This document shows, piece after piece, positions 1 through 5,329 of a DNA stretch of 8,154 nt; positions within the stretch are counted from its first letter, which is position 1, and every line of letters starts with the position of its first letter. The notes below the pieces were generated by a model that saw only the letters and a list, made by a program, of their open reading frames with translations, was not told the origin of the DNA and made no database searches. Location: the NCBI GenBank assembly GCA_018664745.1, contig JABJNS010000127.1, forward strand, positions 1 to 8,154, read 5' to 3'. The translations under genes and the position numbers were made by a program. This stretch comes from Flavobacteriales bacterium (GTDB lineage: Bacteria > Bacteroidota > Bacteroidia > Flavobacteriales > BACL11).

Positions 1-204
1 ATACTTAAGGAATTAAAAAAGGAAAGCAAAAACAAAAGCAGTATTATCATTTCGCACAGAATATCCACCTTACAGGATGCTGACCAAATTATAGTACTGG
101 ACAAAGGAAAAATAACTGAAACAGGAACCCATACTGAACTACTTGCCAACAAAGGATTCTATTATGAGATGGAGCAAATACAAGGCAACAAGCAAGTAAA
201 ATAA
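1..204 (+). CDS. ABC transporter ATP-binding protein, C-terminal fragment
   Basis: This is the 3' end of a gene that begins before the window; 67 codons are visible up to a TAA stop. The segment IIISHRISTLQDADQIIVLD (about residues 15-34 of the fragment) is the end of an ABC nucleotide-binding domain. H19 is the switch (H-loop) histidine, followed by the beta strand and the usual 'DKGKITETGTHTELL' tail. The HRISTLQDAD form is typical of exporter-type ABC proteins in which a membrane domain is fused ahead of the ATPase, so the full gene is probably a permease/ATPase half-transporter. That last point is inference, because the membrane part, Walker A and signature motif lie outside the window. 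The substrate cannot be told from this piece. The PUR-domain gene follows after 45 nt. Confidence 0.93.
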   Translation: MLKELKKESKNKSSIIISHRISTLQDADQIIVLDKGKITETGTHTELLANKGFYYEMEQIQGNKQVK

Positions 205-223
205 GGGAGTTAATTTATTTTAA

Positions 224-231
224 TATATTTG
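224..231 (+). promoter_or_regulatory. Candidate -7 promoter element (TATATTTG)
   Basis: TATATTTG matches the Bacteroidota -7 consensus TAnnTTTG exactly and lies 18 nt before the ATG at 250, giving a predicted short leader of roughly a dozen nt. No clear TTTG -33 box is seen 17-20 nt upstream, so the call rests on one element. Confidence 0.4.
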
Positions 232-249
232 GCTCTTAAAAAATTATAG

Positions 250-654
250 ATGGCTGATAACAGAGACATGGAGGAGATTTTTTCAAAAAAAGTCCGTGCA
301 GGAAGAAGAACTTATTTTTTTGATGTACGATCAACAAGAGCTGGGGATTACTACATGACCCTAACAGAAAGCAAAAGAGATTTTAATGAAGATGGAACTC
401 CTTTTTACAAGAAGCATAAAATATATTTGTACAAGGAAGATTTTGCTAACTTTAAGGAAGCATTGAATGAAGTGAGTGACTATATAATTAAGGAAAAAGG
501 AGAAGAAATTATCTCCAATTCCGAAAAGAAAATAGAGGAAGTTAAAGAAGAAAATAAAATTGAAACAAAGGCTACCCCTAAACCCGTACAAGAAGAAGAA
601 TCATCATCAACTGACTTTACTGAAGTAAATTTTGATGATTTAGGAAAGGATTAA
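250..654 (+). CDS. PUR-domain (DUF3276) nucleic-acid-binding protein
   Basis: This 134-residue protein looks like the DUF3276 family, the bacterial relatives of eukaryotic Pur-alpha. Residues about 7-84 form the PUR repeat: a beta-rich half with 'SKKVRAGRRTYFFDVRST' and 'GDYYMTLTESKR', then 'KHKIYLYKEDFANFKEALNE' leading into a helix. Aromatic and basic residues suit single-stranded DNA or RNA binding, which is the known activity of PUR proteins. Residues about 85-134 are a low-complexity, Glu/Lys-rich tail that turns acidic and ends in 'FTEVNFDDLGKD', probably disordered. The start at 250 is chosen because it follows a -7 element; an internal ATG at 268 (residue 7) would still keep the whole domain. 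A strong terminator follows the stop, so the gene probably ends its own transcript. The target nucleic acid and cellular role are not visible from sequence. Confidence 0.88.
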   Translation: MADNRDMEEIFSKKVRAGRRTYFFDVRSTRAGDYYMTLTESKRDFNEDGTPFYKKHKIYLYKEDFANFKEALNEVSDYIIKEKGEEIISNSEKKIEEVKEENKIETKATPKPVQEEESSSTDFTEVNFDDLGKD

Positions 655-676
655 AATCCAGACCAAAAACAAGTGG

Positions 677-710
677 AAAAACCAGCAAAGCAATTTGTTG
701 GTTTTTTTTT
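677..710 (+). terminator. Intrinsic terminator of the PUR-domain gene
   Basis: A 13-bp stem (677-689 paired with 694-706, one G-U wobble) closes a GCAA loop and runs into a nine-T tract ending at 710. It starts 22 nt after the TAA at 652-654. The A-rich left arm could also work in the opposite direction, but no minus-strand gene is seen here. Confidence 0.88.
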
Positions 711-864
711 ATGACTACAAATTACAAAGAAGGATAGCTAGACAATTTCTGAACATACCTGGGGTACAGCCTAGAGATTTAGAAGATTGGGGCTATGTTG
801 TAATTGAGACCCACATCTACAAAAACTTAGATACTGCTGCCTAGTATTTAATGTTATATTTAGT
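711..864. other. Unassigned stretch between two terminators; possible relict reading frame
   Basis: This 154-nt interval lies between two intrinsic terminators and holds no convincing gene. One plus-strand frame is open from 644 to the TAG at 841-843 but has no ATG. Its last part reads QFLNIPGVQPRDLEDWGYVV and continues IETHIYKNLDTAA, which looks protein-like but matches no family I recognise. The ATG at 711 gives only eight codons. No tRNA fold or clear promoter was found. It may be the tail of a decayed gene or a plain spacer. Confidence 0.3.
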
Positions 865-895
865 AAAAAGCCCTGCCAATTGGTAGGGCTTTTTT
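865..895 (+). terminator. Strong intrinsic terminator hairpin, orphan
   Basis: A 13-bp stem (865-877 with 882-894, one G-U pair) with GC-rich core GCCCT/AGGGC and AATT loop runs into a T tract ending at 895. The A-tract on the left makes it nearly symmetric, so it could act on both strands. No intact gene precedes it: the nearest upstream gene already has its own terminator at 677-710. That makes this an orphan, either left from a lost gene or serving an undetected short transcript from 711-864. Confidence 0.88.
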
Positions 896-915
896 GTGTT
901 TTATGCTGTTATAAT

Positions 916-998
916 TTACACTTTTTTGGAGATAAAACTCAATAATCTTACACTTTTTTGGAGATAGAATTGTATATTTGCAACACTTATTCGGAGAT
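916..998 (+). repeat. Three phased direct repeats (ACACTTWTTYGGAGAT) before the ATPase gene
   Basis: Copies lie at 918-933, 950-965 and 983-998, with start-to-start spacing of 32 and 33 nt. Copies 1 and 2 are identical over 19 nt (916-934 and 948-966); copy 3 differs from them at two of the 16 core positions. The sequence between copies is not conserved. The array ends five nt before the ATG at 1003, and the GGAG of copy 3 (993-996) sits at ribosome-binding distance from that start. Spacing near three DNA helical turns would put the copies on one face of the helix, as expected for an operator, which is inference. Three copies with a diverged third, and spacers of only 16-17 nt, do not fit a CRISPR array. 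Confidence 0.85.
973..980 (+). promoter_or_regulatory. Candidate -7 promoter element (TATATTTG) inside the repeat array
   Basis: TATATTTG fits TAnnTTTG exactly and lies between repeat copies 2 and 3, 22 nt before the ATG at 1003. Transcription would begin within copy 3, leaving a leader of about 15-20 nt. The TTTTTTG of copy 2 is only 12 nt upstream, too close for a standard -33 box, so recognition may need help or the match may be chance. Confidence 0.4.
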
Positions 999-1002
999 GA
1001 TT

Positions 1003-2301
1003 ATGAAAAGAGCATTGTACAAACAGCTGATAGATTGGAAAAATTCAACAAAACGAAAGCCTTTATTATTACAAGGAGCAAGGCAAGTAGGGAAGACTTT
1101 TTTAGTAAGTGAGTTTGGTAAAAATGAATACAAAAATTTTGTTCACCTTAACTTTGAGCAGAACCCTAATTTAACTTCATTATTTGACGGAGATTTAAAC
1201 CCAAAAAACATAATAAACAATATAAGCTTATATTTAGGTGTCAAAATAAATTCTGAAGATACTTTATTGTTTTTTGATGAAATACAAGAATCACCTAAAG
1301 CATTAACAAGCTTAAAGTATTTTAACGAACAATCTCCTGAATTCCATGTAATTGCAGCAGGATCATTACTTGGAGTAAGCGTTAACAAAGCAAGTTCATT
1401 TCCTGTAGGAAAAGTTAATTTTCTTACCTTACACCCACTATCTTTTATTGAATTTATAGAAGCAAGTGATGGTAGTTTACTTTCGTCAATGCTAAAGGAA
1501 ATGAAAGATGTAACTGCTTTATCCGAATTAGTACACGAAAAACTATTACGCTTATTAAAAATGTATCTATTTGTAGGAGGGATGCCTGAAGTTGTACAAG
1601 ATTATATTACAAATAATGATATTGTAACTGTAAGAAAAATACAAAATGATATTTTAGAATCCTACCAAAGAGATTTTTCAAAATATACAGACAAAAAGCA
1701 ATCTATAAAGATTTCAGAACTTTGGAGCTCTATCCCCTTTCAGCTTGCAAGGGAAAATAAAAAATTTAAATATGCTGATGTAAAAAAAGGAGGAAGGTCA
1801 AATAAATACGAACAAACTATTGAATGGCTACAGAAGGCAGGACTAGTCAACATTGCTTATAATGTTAGTGTCCCTAATTTACCATTATCAGCATTTTCCG
1901 ATATTTCAAAATTTAAATTATATCTTTTCGACAATGGCTTACTTGGTGCTATGCTAAACATATCATCAAGTATAATTATTGATGTAAAAAACACCCTATT
2001 TGAACAGTTTAATGGTGCTTTTGTTGAAAATTTTGTTGCTAGTGAATTAGTAGCCTATAATGATGAAAAATTATTTTACTGGACCTCCAATAGTGATGCT
2101 GAAGTAGATTTTTTGATACAAAGAAATAATAAGGTATTTCCTATTGAGGTAAAAAGTGGCATGAGCAGAAACACAAAAAGTTTAACTAGCTACACAACAA
2201 AATACACTCCTGAATTGACATATAGAGTTTCTCCAAGAAATTTTCATCAGTCAGATAAATTCATAAATATTCCTTTGTATTTAGTTTCGTACCTAAGATA
2301 A
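1003..2301 (+). CDS. AAA_14/DUF4143 family ATPase with PD-(D/E)XK-like C-terminus
   Basis: From the ATG at 1003 the product has 432 residues, a usual length for stand-alone AAA_14-DUF4143 proteins. The start is chosen because 'MKRALYKQLIDWKNS' is the normal family N-terminus; an upstream in-frame TTG at 958 would add 15 unlikely residues encoded by the repeat region. Walker A is GARQVGKT (25-32), Walker B is LLFFDEIQ (88-95), and a sensor-like stretch is IAAGSLLG (117-124). FVGGMPEVV (190-198) marks the junction, and a winged-helix-like middle follows. The C-terminal DUF4143 part has VENFVASEL (341-349), then AEVDFLI with D369, and IEVKSG with E382 and K384. This D...E-x-K arrangement resembles a PD-(D/E)XK nuclease core. 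The molecular role of this family is not established; nuclease activity here is inference. No partner gene is adjacent. The gene has its own repeat-containing leader and sits between otherwise housekeeping loci, suggesting an accessory insertion. Confidence 0.92.
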   Translation: MKRALYKQLIDWKNSTKRKPLLLQGARQVGKTFLVSEFGKNEYKNFVHLNFEQNPNLTSLFDGDLNPKNIINNISLYLGVKINSEDTLLFFDEIQESPKALTSLKYFNEQSPEFHVIAAGSLLGVSVNKASSFPVGKVNFLTLHPLSFIEFIEASDGSLLSSMLKEMKDVTALSELVHEKLLRLLKMYLFVGGMPEVVQDYITNNDIVTVRKIQNDILESYQRDFSKYTDKKQSIKISELWSSIPFQLARENKKFKYADVKKGGRSNKYEQTIEWLQKAGLVNIAYNVSVPNLPLSAFSDISKFKLYLFDNGLLGAMLNISSSIIIDVKNTLFEQFNGAFVENFVASELVAYNDEKLFYWTSNSDAEVDFLIQRNNKVFPIEVKSGMSRNTKSLTSYTTKYTPELTYRVSPRNFHQSDKFINIPLYLVSYLR

Positions 2302-2315
2302 AGCAAATGTATTTA

Positions 2316-2413
2316 TTACGGCTTTTTTCTTAACAACTCCCCTATTTTGTTGATAATTCAGCCCTTAAACACAATAAGAATTAAGGCTTTGCTACCTACT
2401 TTTATAGCCGTAA
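2316..2413. repeat. Nested inverted repeats in the parA leader
   Basis: The 125-nt gap between the ATPase gene and parA holds an outer inverted repeat, TTACGGCT (2316-2323) with AGCCGTAA (2406-2413). Inside it is a hairpin of AGCC-C-TTAA (2360-2368, one bulged C) with TTAAGGCT (2381-2388). Either could be chance in AT-rich DNA. The inner hairpin lacks a good T tract, so it is a poor terminator. No clear TAnnTTTG element was found before parA; TACTTTTA at 2397-2404 is one base off. Confidence 0.3.
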
Positions 2414-2426
2414 AAACAACAACAAA

Positions 2427-3212
2427 ATGGGAAGAATAATTGCAATTGCAAATCAAAAAGGAGGAGTAGGAAAAACTACCACTGCTATGAACTTAGCAGG
2501 GAGTTTAGGAGTGCTAGAAAAAAAAGTTTTACTAATTGATGCTGACCCACAGGCCAATGCTAGTTCAGGAGTTGGGCATAACCCAAAAGAAATTGGAAAT
2601 GGAATATATGAGTGTTTAATAGGACAAGCAACTGCCAAGGAATGTATACTTGAAACTAAAAGTCCTAATCTTGATTTACTACCTGCCAGCATTGATCTTG
2701 TAGGTGCTGAGTTGGAACTGGTGAACTTGGAAGAAAGAGAGTACAGAATGAAAAAGGTATTGGCTCCTATCCGAGATAAATACGACTTTATCATCATTGA
2801 TTGTGCGCCATCATTAGGATTACTTACCCTAAATGCATTAGCTGCTTCCGATTCAGTAATCATACCCATACAATGCGAATATTTTGCTTTAGAAGGATTA
2901 GGCAAATTACTCAACACCATTAAAATTGTACAACAAAGACTTAATAATGATTTGATAATTGATGGCTTACTGCTTACCATGTACGATACGCGTTTGCGCC
3001 TATCCAACCAAGTAGTAGAGGACGTAAAAACACATTTTCAAGAAATGGTATTCAAAACCATTATCCACAGGAATGTACGCCTTGGGGAATCACCATCTTA
3101 TGGAGAGACAATTGTAATACATGATGCATCAAGCAAAGGAGCAATTAACTACCTGAATTTAGCAAGCGAATTGTTAAAAAAATTAGAAATAGCAACTGTA
3201 GAAACAGAATAA
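2427..3212 (+). CDS. parA: ParA/Soj chromosome-partitioning ATPase
   Basis: This is a 261-residue ParA/Soj-type ATPase, the usual size for the chromosomal form that lacks an N-terminal DNA-binding extension. The deviant Walker A is KGGVGKTT (11-18) with signature K11 and catalytic K16. The A' motif is LLIDADPQ (35-42), and Walker B is FIIIDCAPS (121-129). The C-terminal stretches 'DTRLRLSNQVVEDV' and 'NVRLGESPSYGE' carry the basic residues that in this family support nonspecific DNA binding by the ATP dimer. ParA binds the nucleoid and is released by ParB-stimulated ATP hydrolysis, moving ParB-bound origins apart. The ATG at 2427 follows an A-rich CAACAACAAA leader, and MGRIIAIANQKGG is the canonical beginning. 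It is separated from parB by one nt, so the two are surely co-transcribed. Confidence 0.97.
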   Translation: MGRIIAIANQKGGVGKTTTAMNLAGSLGVLEKKVLLIDADPQANASSGVGHNPKEIGNGIYECLIGQATAKECILETKSPNLDLLPASIDLVGAELELVNLEEREYRMKKVLAPIRDKYDFIIIDCAPSLGLLTLNALAASDSVIIPIQCEYFALEGLGKLLNTIKIVQQRLNNDLIIDGLLLTMYDTRLRLSNQVVEDVKTHFQEMVFKTIIHRNVRLGESPSYGETIVIHDASSKGAINYLNLASELLKKLEIATVETE

Positions 3213-3213
3213 C

Positions 3214-4119
3214 ATGACAAAAAAAAGAGGATCATTAGGAAGAGGATTGTCAGCTATTTTAGGAAATAACACAATTGATATTCCTGCTGATGTAAAGATT
3301 GACAACACAGCAATCACTGGAAAAACGCATGAGATTGCTATTGCTGAAATTGCAACTAACCCTTTTCAGCCAAGAACAGAATTTGACCAAGAAAAACTGC
3401 ACGAACTTTCCTTATCCATTGAACAGTTAGGGATAATACAACCCATAACCGTTCGTAAACTAAAAGAAAATAAGTACCAACTTATTTCAGGAGAAAGAAG
3501 ATTCAGAGCCTCAAAACTTGCAGGATTAACAAAACTTCCTGCTTATGTTCGTGTAGCAAACGACCAAGAAATGCTAGAAATGGCATTGGTTGAAAACATA
3601 CAAAGAGAGAACCTAAACCCTATTGAAGTTGCCCTTAGCTATCAAAGGTTAATTGAGGAAGTAAAGCTAACTCAAGAGCAGTGTAGCGAAAGAGTAGGGA
3701 AAAACAGAACTACCGTTACCAATTTTTTACGCCTATTAAAACTTCCTTCTGAAATTCAAAAAGGATTGAGTACTGGAGATATTAGTACAGGACATGCTAG
3801 AGCACTTATCTCAGTAAAAAATACGGAAAACCAACTTAATATTTTTCATGACACAATAGCAAATGGTTATTCCGTACGAGAAGTAGAGCAGATTGTAAAA
3901 GATTTTGCAGATACTAACTACAAACGCACTTCCAAAACAAAAACAATAAGTACGCCAAACCCACTTCCTTTTTCACAACAAAAAATGGTGCATGATTTAT
4001 CAAAAACTCTAGATAAGGAAATAGAATTGAAACGCAACAAAAAAGGAAAAGGAAAACTCATTATCCCTTTTACAAATGATGAAGATTTAGCTAAAATTTT
4101 TGAATTTATCAATAAATAA
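3214..4119 (+). CDS. parB: ParB/Spo0J centromere-binding CTPase
   Basis: This is a 301-residue ParB. The N-terminal KKRGSLGRGLSAILG (3-17) is the ParA-contacting peptide. A ParB/Srx-fold CTP-binding domain spans about 40-135, with NPFQPR (49-54), GERRFRAS (93-100) and ENIQRENLNPIE (127-138); these are the boxes that bind CTP. A helix-turn-helix for parS recognition covers about 152-173 (LTQEQCSERVGKNRTTVTNF), followed by STGHARAL (191-198). The last ~45 residues form the dimerisation region after a Thr/Ser/Pro-rich linker (about 238-255). In the family, ParB loads at parS, closes as a CTP-bound clamp and spreads along DNA. I saw no TGTTTCACGTGAAACA-like parS in the window. The start is fixed by the ATG one nt after the parA stop. 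Confidence 0.97.
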   Translation: MTKKRGSLGRGLSAILGNNTIDIPADVKIDNTAITGKTHEIAIAEIATNPFQPRTEFDQEKLHELSLSIEQLGIIQPITVRKLKENKYQLISGERRFRASKLAGLTKLPAYVRVANDQEMLEMALVENIQRENLNPIEVALSYQRLIEEVKLTQEQCSERVGKNRTTVTNFLRLLKLPSEIQKGLSTGDISTGHARALISVKNTENQLNIFHDTIANGYSVREVEQIVKDFADTNYKRTSKTKTISTPNPLPFSQQKMVHDLSKTLDKEIELKRNKKGKGKLIIPFTNDEDLAKIFEFINK

Positions 4120-4120
4120 A

Positions 4121-4624
4121 TTGCACGGAATTAAGTTCATATTTTTTGCTACTTTCCTAGCGTTTTCAGCAACATGTTTTGCTCAAGAATCTGTTGTTAA
4201 AATTCCTAAAAAAGCAGGAATGTATTCTGCAATTATACCAGGAGCTGGGCAAGTATATACCAAAAAATACTGGAAAGTACCCATCATTTATGCTGGACTA
4301 ATTACCACTGCTTATTATTTTAAAGAAAATCATGATTTGTATGACCTTTACAAAACAACTTACTTGAATAGAATTGAAGGTGATATGTCAGATAATTTAA
4401 ATTTTACGAATACCAATTTAGTTACCTTAACCGAACATTACAGAAGAAACCGAGAAGTTTCCGCTTTGCTATTTACTTTAACTTATGTACTTAATATTGT
4501 TGATGCCTCAGTAAGCGCACATCTGTTTGATTATGATGTAAGTGAGGATATTTCCCTACACCTACAACCTATCTATATAGCAAAAAAGAATGCTAGTGGC
4601 CTATCGCTATCAATTAAATTATAA
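4121..4624 (+). CDS. DUF5683 family exported/membrane protein
   Basis: The product is about 167 residues if it starts at the TTG at 4121, two nt after the parB stop. A TTG at 4100, overlapping parB, is also possible; no ATG lies near. With the 4121 start, residues 1-21 form a signal peptide: short basic part, hydrophobic core IFFATFLAF, cleavage likely at CFA|Q. There is no lipobox Leu before the Cys, so it does not look like a lipoprotein. The mature part begins 'KKAGMYSAIIPGAGQVYTKKYWKVP', the hallmark of DUF5683, followed by hydrophobic segments at about 53-66 and 112-133. The function is unknown; a small envelope protein is the safest description. Its place between parB and dapB matches an order I recall from other Bacteroidota. 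The non-ATG start suggests translational coupling to parB. Confidence 0.8.
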   Translation: MHGIKFIFFATFLAFSATCFAQESVVKIPKKAGMYSAIIPGAGQVYTKKYWKVPIIYAGLITTAYYFKENHDLYDLYKTTYLNRIEGDMSDNLNFTNTNLVTLTEHYRRNREVSALLFTLTYVLNIVDASVSAHLFDYDVSEDISLHLQPIYIAKKNASGLSLSIKL

Positions 4625-4633
4625 ATTTGCCGA

Positions 4634-5302
4634 ATGAAAATTGCAATTTTAGGAAACGGTAGAATGGGCAAACGCATTAGTGAATTAGCCCAGGAAAGAG
4701 GGCATACTATCACTTGCACTTCATCATCCGAGAAACCAGCTAACACATTAGACTTAAGCTGTGCTGATGTAGCAATTGATTTCAGCACACCAACTACAGC
4801 ATTTGAAAATATTAGCCATGCCCTAAAAAGTGGCATCCCTGTAATTTCAGGAACTACTGGTTGGTTAGAAAACCTACAAGAAATTGAATCTTTATGTTTA
4901 TCAAAAAAAGGTGCTTTTCTTTATGCTTCCAACTTTAGCTTGGGAATGAATATCTTTTTTGAACTCAATAAAACTTTAGCCCGTTTGATGAAAAATCAAA
5001 ACTATGAAAGTAGTTTGCATGAAATTCATCACACTAAAAAATTAGACTCTCCAAGTGGAACAGCCAAAACTTTAAGCAATCAAATGGATGAAATACTTGA
5101 AAACAATACCACTATAACTGCCGAAAGAACAGGTGATGTTCCAGGGACACACATCATAAATTATAGCAGTACAGTGGATGAACTAGAAATAAAACACACT
5201 GCTAAAAACCGTGATGGATTTGCAATGGGAGCTATTATTGCTGCCGAATGGATAATTGGAAAAGAAGGAGTTTTCAATATGCAAGATGTTTTAGCACAAT
5301 AA
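4634..5302 (+). CDS. dapB: 4-hydroxy-tetrahydrodipicolinate reductase DapB
   Basis: DapB reduces 4-hydroxy-tetrahydrodipicolinate to tetrahydrodipicolinate with NAD(P)H in the diaminopimelate/lysine pathway, feeding peptidoglycan and protein synthesis in the cytoplasm. The 222-residue protein is compact but has all the landmarks. The Rossmann nucleotide site is GNGRMGKRI (7-15), SGTTGW is at 72-77 and ASNFSLGMN at 98-106. The substrate and catalytic signature EIHHTKKLDSPSGTA (130-144) carries the catalytic pair H132/H133, K136 and the substrate-binding PSGTA. The tail KNRDGFAMGAIIAAEWI...GVFNMQDVL is the normal C-terminus, so it is not truncated; the N-terminal domain is simply short. It starts nine nt after the DUF5683 stop and lies 27 nt before lepB, within the same presumed operon. 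Confidence 0.96.
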   Translation: MKIAILGNGRMGKRISELAQERGHTITCTSSSEKPANTLDLSCADVAIDFSTPTTAFENISHALKSGIPVISGTTGWLENLQEIESLCLSKKGAFLYASNFSLGMNIFFELNKTLARLMKNQNYESSLHEIHHTKKLDSPSGTAKTLSNQMDEILENNTTITAERTGDVPGTHIINYSSTVDELEIKHTAKNRDGFAMGAIIAAEWIIGKEGVFNMQDVLAQ

Positions 5303-5329
5303 AAAATTAAAAAATCGTTAGAGTAGAAT

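Noticed and set aside
916..998. CRISPR array
   Set aside because: There are only three copies of a 16-nt core with one diverged, spacers are 16-17 nt, and no cas genes are present.
958..1002. N-terminal extension of the ATPase from an in-frame TTG at 958
   Set aside because: The added residues are encoded by the repeat array and promoter-like element and do not resemble the family; MKRALYKQLIDWKNS from 1003 is the normal beginning.
2453..3007. Long antisense open frame opposite parA
   Set aside because: It lies wholly opposite a strongly conserved gene, has no recognisable domain and is explained by codon use on the plus strand. The same holds for the shorter antisense frames at 361-591, 1143-1388, 3918-4112, 4573-4836 and 5161-5370.
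2427..4119. A parS site near parAB
   Set aside because: I looked for TGTTTCACGTGAAACA-like palindromes in and around parA/parB and found none; sites may lie outside the window or differ in sequence.
4622..4629. TAAATTTG as a promoter for dapB
   Set aside because: It fits TAnnTTTG but overlaps the DUF5683 stop and would place the transcription start at or inside the dapB start codon; no -33 box is present. Chance in AT-rich DNA is more likely.
4634..5302. dapB as a truncated gene because of its 222-residue length
   Set aside because: Both the nucleotide-binding start and the C-terminal GVFNMQDVL end are present along with all catalytic motifs; the gene is short but complete.
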